A stretch of 6,908 nt of DNA from an uncultured Collinsella sp. (GCA_959602875.1 CAUGVQ010000104.1:1-6908); one strand, 5' to 3'; positions 1 through 5,808 are shown, numbered from the stretch's first letter. Numbers and translations: made by a program. Notes: a model not told the origin generated them from the sequence alone.

Positions 1-1430
1 CCAATGCACGGGCCCTTACTCGCTCCGGAGAAGCGGCCGTCGGTGATGAGGGCAACGGAGTGGTCGAGGCCCATGCCGCAGATGGCCGAGGTGGGCGTGA
101 GCATCTCGCGCATGCCCGGGCCGCCCGCCGGTCCCTCGTAGCGGATGACCACCACGTCACCCGGATTGATCTTGCCGCCAAAGATGGCCTCGCAGGCGGC
201 CTCCTCGCTATCAAAAACGCGCGCCGCGCCCTCAAACTGCCACATGTCGGGCGCGCAGGCGCTCTTCTTGACCACGCCGCAGTCGGGCGCGAGGTTGCCC
301 TGCATGACCTTGAGGCCGCCCACGGGCGAGAAGGCGTTGTCCACCGTGCGGACAATCTCGCCGTCTGCCGGCGGGATCTGGGCGATCCACTCCGCCATGG
401 TGCCATGGCAGGTGAGGGCGTCCTCGCGCAAGAGGCCCGCGCGGCCGAGCTCGCCGATGATAGCGGGGATGCCGCCCACAGCGTTCAGGTCCTCGATGTG
501 GAGGTTCGACGCCGGCGCGATGCGCACGATGTTGGGAGTCTTGGCAGAGACCTCGTCCCAATCGGCCATCGAGATGTCGCAGCCCGCCTCGTGCGCGATG
601 GCCGTCAGGTGGAGCATCGTGTTGGTGGAGCCGCCAAAGGCCATGTCGAGCACCATGCCGTTGTAGACGGAGGCCTCGTTCAGGATATCGAGCGCGCACG
701 TGCCCTCTCGCACGAGCTCCATCACCTTCATGCCCGTCTTCTTGGCAAGGCGGATGCGCTCAGAGTAGACGGCGGGCACGGTGCCGTTACCGGGAAGGGC
801 AAGGCCGAGCGCCTCGGCAAGGCAGCAGATGGAGTTTGCGGTGAACATGCCCGAGCAGCTGCCGCACGTGGGGCAGGCCGTGTTCTCGAGCCAGGCGCAC
901 TCCTCCGGCGTCATGGTACCGGCAGTCACGGCGCCCACGGCGTCAAAAAGCGTGTTGAGGTCGGTCTGGTGGCCGCACTTGTCGCGCCCGGCGAGCATGG
1001 GGCCACCCGAGACGAGCATCGTGGGGATGTTCAGGCGCGCCGCGGCGATGAGCATGCCGGGCACGATCTTGTCGCAACTGGGGATGAGGACCATCGCGTC
1101 GAACTGGTGCCCCTGGATGGCGCACTCAACGGAGTCGGCGATGACCTCGCGGCTTGTGAGCGAGTAATGCATGCCCTCGTGGTTCATGGCAATGCCGTCG
1201 CACACGCCGATGGTGTTGACCTGAAGCGGCGTTCCGCCCGCCATGCGAATACCCGCCTTTACGGCGTCGGCGATCTGCTGCAGGTGGATGTGGCCGGGGA
1301 TGACCTCGTTTTGCGCCGAGACCACGGCAACGAGCGGGCGCTCGAGCTCCTCGTCGGTGAGCCCATCCGCCTTGAGAAGGCTCCGGTGGGGGGCACGCGC
1401 CAGCCCCTTCTTTACGGCATCGCTTCGCAT
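1..1430 (-). CDS. ilvD: Dihydroxy-acid dehydratase (IlvD), 3' end beyond the left edge
   Basis: Catalyses dehydration of 2,3-dihydroxy-3-methylvalerate and 2,3-dihydroxy-isovalerate to the 2-oxo acids, the penultimate step of isoleucine and valine synthesis (also feeding leucine and pantothenate); cytosolic Fe-S enzyme. The open frame has no stop before position 1 and gives 476 residues; the family is usually about 555, so roughly 80 C-terminal residues are missing. Visible motifs: CDGIAM with Mg-ligand Asp78, PSCDK with cluster Cys119, Asp120 and Lys121, ACPTCGSCSGM with cluster Cys192, GGSTNTMLHL, and TDGRFSGAS at 463-471 holding the presumed base Ser471. As in E. coli-type enzymes, the early segment reads IPGHIHL with no Cys where plant [2Fe-2S] enzymes have PCN. 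The start at 1430 is fixed: an in-frame TGA lies three codons upstream, and a GAGG Shine-Dalgarno sits 11 nt before ATG. The preceding 500-nt leader appears to be a riboswitch. Confidence 0.97.
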   Translation of the reverse strand, partial: MRSDAVKKGLARAPHRSLLKADGLTDEELERPLVAVVSAQNEVIPGHIHLQQIADAVKAGIRMAGGTPLQVNTIGVCDGIAMNHEGMHYSLTSREVIADSVECAIQGHQFDAMVLIPSCDKIVPGMLIAAARLNIPTMLVSGGPMLAGRDKCGHQTDLNTLFDAVGAVTAGTMTPEECAWLENTACPTCGSCSGMFTANSICCLAEALGLALPGNGTVPAVYSERIRLAKKTGMKVMELVREGTCALDILNEASVYNGMVLDMAFGGSTNTMLHLTAIAHEAGCDISMADWDEVSAKTPNIVRIAPASNLHIEDLNAVGGIPAIIGELGRAGLLREDALTCHGTMAEWIAQIPPADGEIVRTVDNAFSPVGGLKVMQGNLAPDCGVVKKSACAPDMWQFEGAARVFDSEEAACEAIFGGKINPGDVVVIRYEGPAGGPGMREMLTPTSAICGMGLDHSVALITDGRFSGASKGPCI

Positions 1431-1442
1431 CTTGCTTCACGC

Positions 1443-1479
1443 CTCGCTTCCCGTTAGGCGAGCCTTCCTGCCGGCTCGC
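1443..1479 (-). promoter_or_regulatory. Mutually exclusive hairpins over the ilvD ribosome binding site
   Basis: Read on the minus strand, GCGAGCC (1479-1473) pairs perfectly with GGCTCGC (1464-1458) in a 7-bp stem with an 8-nt loop. The CTCGC of that second arm (1462-1458) can instead pair with GCGAG (1447-1443), which is part of the GCGAGG Shine-Dalgarno of ilvD. The two hairpins cannot form together: the first frees the ribosome binding site, the second masks it. That is the layout of an anti-sequestrator/sequestrator switch, as in translational T-boxes of Actinobacteria. The pairings are seen in the sequence; the switching role is inferred. Confidence 0.55.
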
Positions 1480-1530
1480 TCGCATATATCAGAAATGCGA
1501 GGTAAGGCGCCGCATCTTATGCGGCCCTCG
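1479..1530 (-). other. Two further competing hairpins in the ilvD leader
   Basis: GCCGCAT (1525-1519) and ATGCGGC (1515-1509) form a perfect 7-bp stem with a 3-nt loop. It is extended, across a 6-nt one-sided bulge, by CGAGG (1530-1526) pairing with CCTCG (1502-1498). Next to it CTCGCAT (1501-1495) pairs with ATGCGAG (1485-1479), 7 bp with a 9-nt loop. The outer part of the first structure and the second hairpin share bases 1498-1501, so they too are alternatives. The second hairpin also shares base 1479 with the hairpin next to ilvD. Neither is followed by a U-run, so a rho-independent terminator is unlikely. Confidence 0.5.
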
Positions 1531-1631
1531 TAGCGCGATGCCCGTAACGGGGGCTCCGGCGCGGCATACTGGCGGCGGCGCTTCGCGGGGGTCGCCCGCG
1601 CGTGGCACGCACGCGTTCAGCCGAGCTGCTC

Positions 1632-1711
1632 GAGGGTATGTTCCCGGTCACCCGCCGCGGGTTCTCACACTGCCCCGCTCGCTGTGGCACGAGCGCCCGG
1701 TACTCGCCCTG
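1632..1711 (-). promoter_or_regulatory. T-box riboswitch Stem I-like RNA upstream of ilvD
   Basis: The minus-strand RNA folds as follows. AGGG (1710-1707) pairs with CCCU (1636-1633). Next comes an internal loop with CGAGUA on the 5' side (1706-1701) and GAACAUA on the 3' side (1643-1637). CCGG (1700-1697) pairs with CCGG (1647-1644), CGCUC (1695-1691) with GGGUG (1653-1649, two wobbles), and GCC (1688-1686) with GGC (1656-1654). An ACAGCGA bulge (1685-1679) then leads to GCGGG (1678-1674) pairing with CCCGC (1661-1657), around a loop containing CAGUGUGAG. The order GAGUA, AGCGA, GUGUNAG loop, GAA-NNN-A, then CUCGAGCA is the signature of T-box Stem I and resembles the Bacillus glyQS leader as I recall it. 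T-boxes bind uncharged tRNA; in Actinobacteria they usually act on translation. In the register of glyQS the specifier is CAU at 1640-1638. The rest of the T-box is not recognisable. Confidence 0.7.
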
Positions 1712-1954
1712 TCAACGCATTTGCTGAGTTTGGCAAGTATCGCCGAGCGCAGGCGTGCCCGCGGTGGTATGCAACAACGGTAACCAGCTCGAAACAAGGC
1801 AATCGGCAGGCGGCAGCGGGCGACGGCTGAACGGAACGCACGCGGGATATGGAGGCACTTCCCGAAAGGCGCGCTCTACCTAGAATTGCTTGCACCCGTT
1901 TCTTAGTCAAACACAATTGCTCGGATGGGCAACTTCAACAAGGGATGCGGATGC

Positions 1955-2863
1955 CTAAATCAAATCAAAGTGCGCAAGGCCAGTAGCGACGCCATCGTCG
2001 TAAACGCTGTCCGTCACATACGCTGCCTCTGCTTTTACATGGTCGAATGCGTTTCCCATGGCAACAAACGTCTCCACGGCATCTGCCATGGGCAGGTCGT
2101 TCTCGGAATCGCCAAACGCAAAAGTAAGCTCGCGCCCATGGTTCAGGTGGGCGAACACAAGGTCGATACCCGTCTTCTTGTTCATGCCCTTCAGCGTGAA
2201 CTCGCGGATACCCTGACCCATGTCGGCTGTATCGAAGTGCTCAAGAAGCTGGGGCAAAACGGGCGTGAGACGCTCGCTCTGGTCGCCGCGCAGGCAGAAC
2301 TTGCTAAACCCATCGAGGCGCTTCTCGTACTCCATGAGCGTCTCGACGTTGCGGCCAAACGGCTCATCATCCCAAATCGGCTCGTGCACGGGGTAGATGG
2401 AGACGCTTCCCGTATCGCTTTCGTAGTCGACATCGAGCCCCGCTTCGAGCGCGAGGGTAGCGGTCTTTTGCAGGAGATCGCGCGGGATGCGCTCCTGCCG
2501 GAGCACCTCGCCCCGTACCTCCACATAGGCGCCGGCAAGGCAGACGAACCCGTCCGGCTGGAGGTCCAGAAGCGATTGCTGCAAAAAGCCCTTGGGACGG
2601 CCCGTGCAGATGAAGGCGAGGTGGCCGCGACGGTGCAGTTCCGCAAACGCCGCGCGCACCGCCGGCGAGGGCTCGGGGCGCTTGCGCGGCGCGACGGGCT
2701 TGGGCAGCATACCGCCCGCTGCCTTGCGCTCTTTCTGCTCTTTGTTGAAATCTCTCCCGGGAACGAGCAGCGTGCCGTCAATGTCGAAGAAGATTGCCGC
2801 GCGGGTCCCGCGCTCCGCCACCGCCGCGGCGCCCTCTTCCAGCGCCTTGCCGTTTTCGCCCAT
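1955..2863 (-). CDS. Cof-type HAD-superfamily hydrolase (HAD-IIB phosphatase)
   Basis: A 302-residue cytosolic phosphatase of the Cof/HAD-IIB type, a family that usually dephosphorylates sugar phosphates or other small phosphorylated metabolites; the substrate cannot be told from sequence. Motif I is FFDIDGTL with nucleophile Asp27 and acid/base Asp29. Motif II is ICTGRP with Thr87. Motif III is a lysine of GMNKKTGI (229-230). Motif IV is GDSENDLPM with Asp252 and Asp256. The C2 cap lies roughly at residues 105-215 and opens with CLAGAYV in place of the usual SNGA. Odd feature: about 25-30 extra residues rich in Lys, Arg and Pro (about 36-65) separate motif I from the first helix, making the protein longer than the usual 260-280. 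The start is supported by AAAGGGG ending 5 nt before ATG. It sits 524 nt before ilvD and 519 nt after ilvA on the same strand, so is probably transcribed by itself. Confidence 0.92.
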   Translation of the reverse strand: MGENGKALEEGAAAVAERGTRAAIFFDIDGTLLVPGRDFNKEQKERKAAGGMLPKPVAPRKRPEPSPAVRAAFAELHRRGHLAFICTGRPKGFLQQSLLDLQPDGFVCLAGAYVEVRGEVLRQERIPRDLLQKTATLALEAGLDVDYESDTGSVSIYPVHEPIWDDEPFGRNVETLMEYEKRLDGFSKFCLRGDQSERLTPVLPQLLEHFDTADMGQGIREFTLKGMNKKTGIDLVFAHLNHGRELTFAFGDSENDLPMADAVETFVAMGNAFDHVKAEAAYVTDSVYDDGVATGLAHFDLI

Positions 2864-2996
2864 GTCTGCCCCTTTCTGTTAGATGCCGGTGCCCGTCCGA
2901 CACCTCTGCCGCTTCGGCTCGATCAGCTCGACCTGCCTCGGGCCGTCTTTGGCCCGCCTCGAGCCGTCCGTTGTTTGAAAGGTTATGACTAGGACA

Positions 2997-3054
2997 TGAA
3001 ACGCCGTTTCGTCTGCTGCGGTGAAAGGCCTCTCCCCTACAAAACGGCGTTTCA
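2997..3054. repeat. Perfect 13-bp inverted repeat upstream of the HAD gene
   Basis: TGAAACGCCGTTT at 2997-3009 is repeated exactly inverted at 3042-3054, with 32 nt between. In minus-strand RNA it would make a stable stem-loop whose loop carries a GGGGAGAGG purine run, ending about 134 nt before the HAD start codon. There is no T-run on either side, so it does not look like a rho-independent terminator. It may be part of the HAD leader, an operator pair, or a remnant of a small mobile element. Confidence 0.6.
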
Positions 3055-3138
3055 CGTTTTGCGGGAAGATGCGTCACGCGGCGAGGATTTGCCGCGCGCA
3101 ACGCCGGAAGCGTCTAGCGCTGTCGCGCACGCTGAAAG

Positions 3139-3174
3139 ATTGTGTATACCGAAACAAATTGTGTATACCGAAAC
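3139..3174 (+). repeat. Direct pair of a 17-bp GTATAC-centred motif (left half)
   Basis: The 17-mer ATTGTGTATACCGAAAC occurs at 3139-3155 and again, identical, at 3158-3174, a period of 19 bp. Its GTGTATAC core is close to the GTMTAKAC operator consensus of HutC-like GntR regulators. The same motif appears inverted about 100 bp to the right. Regulator binding site is an inference; the repeat itself is certain. Confidence 0.75.
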
Positions 3175-3273
3175 AGTCCGCAAACACCCTCGTCTGAGCA
3201 AGTCGCCGCGGAATTGCTCACAAAATCCCAGCTAAAGGACGTGTCGTCAACGGGCCATCTATTCGCTGGGAAA

Positions 3274-3307
3274 GTTTCGGTAAACACAATCTTTCGGTAT
3301 ACACAAT
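3274..3307 (-). repeat. Direct pair of the same 17-bp motif, inverted (right half)
   Basis: Reverse complements of the left motif lie end to end at 3274-3290 (one change, T to A at 3283) and 3291-3307 (one change at the first base, 3291). The period here is 17 bp, against 19 in the left pair. The two pairs face each other across 99 bp, so a transcript through the region could fold into a long stem, and a protein dimer array could bridge them. No target-site duplication was found just outside. Confidence 0.75.
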
Positions 3308-3327
3308 TCCCTCAGCGCCTGCGTCGT

Positions 3328-3356
3328 ACCTACCGGCATGAAACGTGCCGATAGGT
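3328..3356 (-). terminator. Stem-loop just after ilvA, probable 3'-end hairpin
   Basis: ACCTA-CGGCA arms pair with TGCCG-TAGGT to give an 11-bp stem with a 7-nt loop, starting 26 nt beyond the ilvA stop. The single non-Watson-Crick position is C against A on the plus strand but U against G on the minus strand, so the stem is complete only in ilvA-strand RNA. There is no U-run after it, so termination efficiency is uncertain; it may serve as a 3' stability hairpin. Confidence 0.5.
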
Positions 3357-3382
3357 GCAAGACGCGCGAATTGAAGCGATTG

Positions 3383-4603
3383 CTACAACGCGGTCTGGAC
3401 CACCGTCGGGGTGAAGCCGGCGCGCTCGAGCGCTTCGACGATCTGGTGCTTGTGGTCCTCGCCAAACGCCTCGATGGTCACACGCAGCTCCACGGCGGCG
3501 TTGCGGTTGGTCGAGACAAACTGGTTGTGCTCGAGCTTGATGACGTTGCCGTTCTCATCGGCGATGGCGGAGGCCACCTTCACGAGCATGCCCGGGCGGT
3601 CCGGCAAAAGCACGCTCACAGTGAAGATGCGCCCACGCTGGATGAGGCCGTGCTGCACCACCGAGCTCATGGTGATGACGTCCATGTTGCCGCCCGAGAG
3701 AATCGACACCACGCGGCGGTTCTCGGGCGCCAGGTGCTTGAGCGCCGCCACCGTAAGCAGGCCCGAGTTCTCGACAATCATCTTGTGGTTCTCCACCATG
3801 TCGAGGAACGTCACAATGAGCTCGTCATCCGGCACGGTAATGACGTCGTCGAGGTTCTTCTGGAGGTACGGGAAGACCTTATCGCCCACCTCGAGTACCG
3901 CGGTGCCGTCGGCGATGGTGTTCGCGCCGGGAAGCTTCACGGGGCTGCCCGCCTCGAGCGCGGCCGTGAGGCTCGGCGCGCCCGCTGGCTCCACACCGAT
4001 GACGCGGATCTTGGGGTTGTAGAGTTTGGCGAACGTCGCCACGCCGCAGGAGAGCCCGCCGCCGCCCACGGGCACGAGAATAGTATCGACAAGCGGTAGC
4101 TCCTGCACGATCTCCATCGCGATGGTGCCCTGACCGGTCGCCACCACCGGGTCGTTGAAGGGGTGGATAAAGGTCATGCCCTCGCGCTCGGCAAGCTCAA
4201 GGGCAAAGTCGCACGACTCGTCGTACACATCGCCCGAGAGCAGGACCTCGGCACCATAGCCCTTGGTACGCTCCACCTTGATAAGGGGCGTGGTCGTGGG
4301 CATGACAACTACCGAGCGCGCACCGGCGCGCGTGGCGGCAAAGGCCACGCCCTGCGCATGGTTTCCGGCGCTCGCCGTGACGATGCCGCGCTCGAGTTCC
4401 TCGGGCGCCATCGTAGAAATCTTGTAGTACGCCCCGCGCACCTTGTAGGCGCCCGTGCGCTGCATGTTCTCGGGCTTGAGCCATACGCGGTTGCCGCACT
4501 GCGCGGAGAAATACGGGCTCTCGACGAGCTTGGTCTCCTGCGTTACCTCTTTGACCTTCTGCGAGGCCTCCTCAAAGGCGTCGAGCGTGAGCATCTCGGG
4601 CAT
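3383..4603 (-). CDS. ilvA: Threonine ammonia-lyase (threonine dehydratase), medium form with one ACT domain
   Basis: A PLP enzyme deaminating threonine to 2-oxobutanoate and ammonia, the entry to isoleucine synthesis or, in catabolic versions, threonine breakdown. The 406-residue product fits the medium-length class: a fold-type II catalytic domain (about 10-320) and one ACT domain (about 325-406, RIFTVSVLLPDRPGML). Lys54 of RTGAYKVRGA is the Schiff-base lysine. SAGNHAQG at 78-85 contacts cofactor and substrate, VGGGGLSCG at 179-187 is the phosphate-binding glycine loop, and SGGN at 303-306 is near the PLP pyridine nitrogen. The start at 4603 has a strong GGGGAGG seven nt upstream; the frame stays open to an ATG at 4684, but those 27 residues are non-conserved in look and overlap the predicted promoter. 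Nearby ilvD favours an anabolic role; the ACT domain implies allosteric control by an amino acid, which one is unknown. Confidence 0.95.
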   Translation of the reverse strand: MPEMLTLDAFEEASQKVKEVTQETKLVESPYFSAQCGNRVWLKPENMQRTGAYKVRGAYYKISTMAPEELERGIVTASAGNHAQGVAFAATRAGARSVVVMPTTTPLIKVERTKGYGAEVLLSGDVYDESCDFALELAEREGMTFIHPFNDPVVATGQGTIAMEIVQELPLVDTILVPVGGGGLSCGVATFAKLYNPKIRVIGVEPAGAPSLTAALEAGSPVKLPGANTIADGTAVLEVGDKVFPYLQKNLDDVITVPDDELIVTFLDMVENHKMIVENSGLLTVAALKHLAPENRRVVSILSGGNMDVITMSSVVQHGLIQRGRIFTVSVLLPDRPGMLVKVASAIADENGNVIKLEHNQFVSTNRNAAVELRVTIEAFGEDHKHQIVEALERAGFTPTVVQTAL

Positions 4604-4679
4604 GGTGCCGCCTCCCCTAGTCGCCCGCGCGCAATCAAGGCGCAAACGACGATGAAACACTTTGGTTAGATAAAGTAGC

Positions 4680-4688
4680 ATCATAGCA
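4680..4688 (-). promoter_or_regulatory. Extended -10 promoter candidate for ilvA
   Basis: The minus strand reads TGCTATGAT, a TGn extended -10 with hexamer TATGAT (5 of 6 to consensus). Transcription would begin near 4673, leaving a 5' leader of about 70 nt before the ilvA start. There is no convincing -35 hexamer, which extended -10 promoters can lack. Confidence 0.45.
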
Positions 4689-4821
4689 GAGCCCGCCCTC
4701 TTGGCGGCATGCGAGCACGCCCGGGGCGAAAACGGTTGGAAACAATCCGCGGCGGGCGCAGGCGAGGCGACACGCAGCCGTAGTACAGTTACAAGCGCAA
4801 CAGCAGCAACGGGGGTACGTT

Positions 4822-5670
4822 ATGGACGAGACGCAGGGCGCACCCAGCGCACAGAACGCGGCAGACGTGCGGAACGCAACGGATACGCAGCCGCTCTTTC
4901 AGATTCGCGATGCCGAGGTGGTTCGCGCCGGCCGCACCATTCTCTCCGTAGGCCATTTCGACCTTGCCGAGGGTGAGCATGTGGCCCTGCTCGGCCCCAA
5001 CGGCGCCGGCAAGTCCACCTTCATCCAGCTCCTCACGCGCGAGGTCTTCCCCCTCCATCGCGACGAGCCGCCCGTGCGCTTCCGCGGCCAGGCGCGTCCG
5101 CTCCTCTCCGACATCAAGCAGGCGCTCGGCATCGTGTCCGCCACCATGCACGACCAGGTGCGTGTCCATCTGCCCGTCGACCAGATCGTGATGGGCGGCA
5201 TCTTTGGCACGCTGGGACTCCCCAAGCATGTCAATGTGCCCGAGTCGGCGCGCCCGCGCGCAATCGAGGCCCTCGACCGCCTGGGCATTGCCGACCTCGC
5301 CGACCGCGACGTCATGACCCTCTCGACCGGCCAGGTGCGCCGCGTGCTCGTGGCGCGCGAGCTCATGAGCGACCCCAAGATCCTCATCTTCGACGAACCC
5401 TGCACGGGCCTTGACCCCGAGGGCATGTATCACGTGCGCGAGACCATGAGCTTGCTCGCCGCCGAGGGGCGCTCCGTGGTGCTCGTCACCCACTACCCCG
5501 AGGACATCATCCCCGCTATCGACCGTGTCCTGCTTATCAAGGATGCCGAGGTCTTTGCCGACGGCCCCAAAGCCGAGCTCATGCGCGACGACGTGCTGAG
5601 CGAGCTGTTTGGCGTGCCGCTTGAGGTCGAGGAGCACAACGGCTGGTACGCCCTGCGCGGCAAATACTAA
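4822..5670 (+). CDS. ABC transporter ATP-binding protein, stand-alone (YlmA/ModF-like)
   Basis: A 282-residue single nucleotide-binding domain. Walker A is GPNGAGKST at 58-66. The ABC signature is LSTGQ at 167-171. Walker B is ILIFDEP at 187-193 with catalytic Glu192, the D-loop is GLD at 196-198, and the switch His224 lies in VTHYPED. The Q-loop region reads LGIVSATMHDQ, lacking the usual PQ/Q position and resembling YlmA-like ATPases, in which a Ser often stands there. The first 25 residues are polar and probably disordered. No permease or binding protein is adjacent: the next gene on this strand is 181 nt away and unrelated, so the partner, if any, is encoded elsewhere, or the protein is not a transporter part. 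Start at 4822 by GGGGG six nt upstream and by the family's N-terminal strand beginning near residue 25. The substrate is unknown. Confidence 0.92.
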   Translation: MDETQGAPSAQNAADVRNATDTQPLFQIRDAEVVRAGRTILSVGHFDLAEGEHVALLGPNGAGKSTFIQLLTREVFPLHRDEPPVRFRGQARPLLSDIKQALGIVSATMHDQVRVHLPVDQIVMGGIFGTLGLPKHVNVPESARPRAIEALDRLGIADLADRDVMTLSTGQVRRVLVARELMSDPKILIFDEPCTGLDPEGMYHVRETMSLLAAEGRSVVLVTHYPEDIIPAIDRVLLIKDAEVFADGPKAELMRDDVLSELFGVPLEVEEHNGWYALRGKY

Positions 5671-5808
5671 GGGACGGCTGCATTCGCGCCTACGCTTGTT
5701 ACACCTGCACAGGCGCCAACCGCGCGGCGCCATCCTCCACACCCGTGAATGACCTGCGCAGATTCGCGCGTCTTTGCGCTTCATGCGGATGGATGCGGCA
5801 TGCAAGGG

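Larger units (their letters stand above)
1431..1954 (-). other. Gene-free ilvD leader region
   Basis: This 524-nt stretch between the HAD stop and the ilvD start holds the T-box-like Stem I, a CGAG/CTCG mini-hairpin just after it (1632-1622), a 6-bp CGCGGG/CCCGCG hairpin (1584-1600), and the switch hairpins next to ilvD. Short open frames on both strands (for example 1916-1665 minus and 1538-1783 plus) lack convincing start signals and recognisable protein character. The only promoter-like sequence noted is TTGACT (1910-1905) spaced 17 nt from a poor AATTCT (1887-1882); this is weak and is not annotated separately. Confidence 0.6.
2864..3382. other. Gene-free region between ilvA and the HAD gene, rich in inverted repeats
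   Basis: No credible gene was found in these 519 nt. They hold, from the HAD side: a GGGCC/GGCCC hairpin on the minus strand near 2940-2955, the 13-bp inverted repeat at 2997-3054, a 6-bp CGCGGC/GCCGCG hairpin at 3077-3096, the four-copy 17-bp motif at 3139-3307, and the ilvA 3' hairpin at 3328-3356. Inside the four-copy element are two further perfect 7-bp inverted repeats (3195-3201 with 3214-3220, and 3226-3232 with 3265-3271). The HAD promoter must lie somewhere here but no good -35/-10 pair could be picked. Confidence 0.6.

Noticed and set aside
1390..1407. GGGGC-UGGC-...-GCCCC hairpin inside the first codons of ilvD, a possible UGGN site
   Set aside because: It lies in codons 8-14 of ilvD, where the bases are explained by conserved protein sequence; the remaining T-box core is absent. 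Coincidence is more likely, though probing could test it.
60..1457. Long plus-strand open frame over ilvD
   Set aside because: It is the antisense shadow of ilvD in high-G+C DNA: Arg/Ala/His/Gly-rich, no motifs, while the minus frame has all IlvD motifs.
1760..1775. GGTGGTA on the plus strand, reminiscent of the T-box core sequence
   Set aside because: It is on the opposite strand to the Stem I-like structure and upstream of it, so it cannot be its antiterminator.
1665..1916. 83-codon minus-strand frame in the ilvD leader
   Set aside because: It overlaps the T-box-like structure, lacks a ribosome binding site and has no protein-like pattern.
1925..2992. Plus-strand open frame of 355 codons over the HAD gene
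   Set aside because: Antisense of the HAD gene, which has all four catalytic motifs and a good ribosome binding site.
3139..3307. CRISPR array or ordinary insertion sequence
   Set aside because: Only four copies, in opposed orientation, with spacers of 0 to 2 nt within pairs; no cas genes, no transposase and no target-site duplication.
3338..4669. Plus-strand open frames over ilvA
   Set aside because: Compositionally typical shadows; the minus-strand frame encodes a complete PLP enzyme with ACT domain.
4604..4684. Upstream in-frame start of ilvA, adding 27 residues
   Set aside because: The ATG lies within the predicted -10, the added residues do not look like IlvA, and GGGGAGG sits at the right distance from the ATG at 4603. 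It is also not a leader peptide, since it has no stop of its own.
4789..5805. Minus-strand frame of 338 codons over the ABC ATPase
   Set aside because: Shadow of the ATPase gene; His/Gly/Ala-rich with no recognisable domain.
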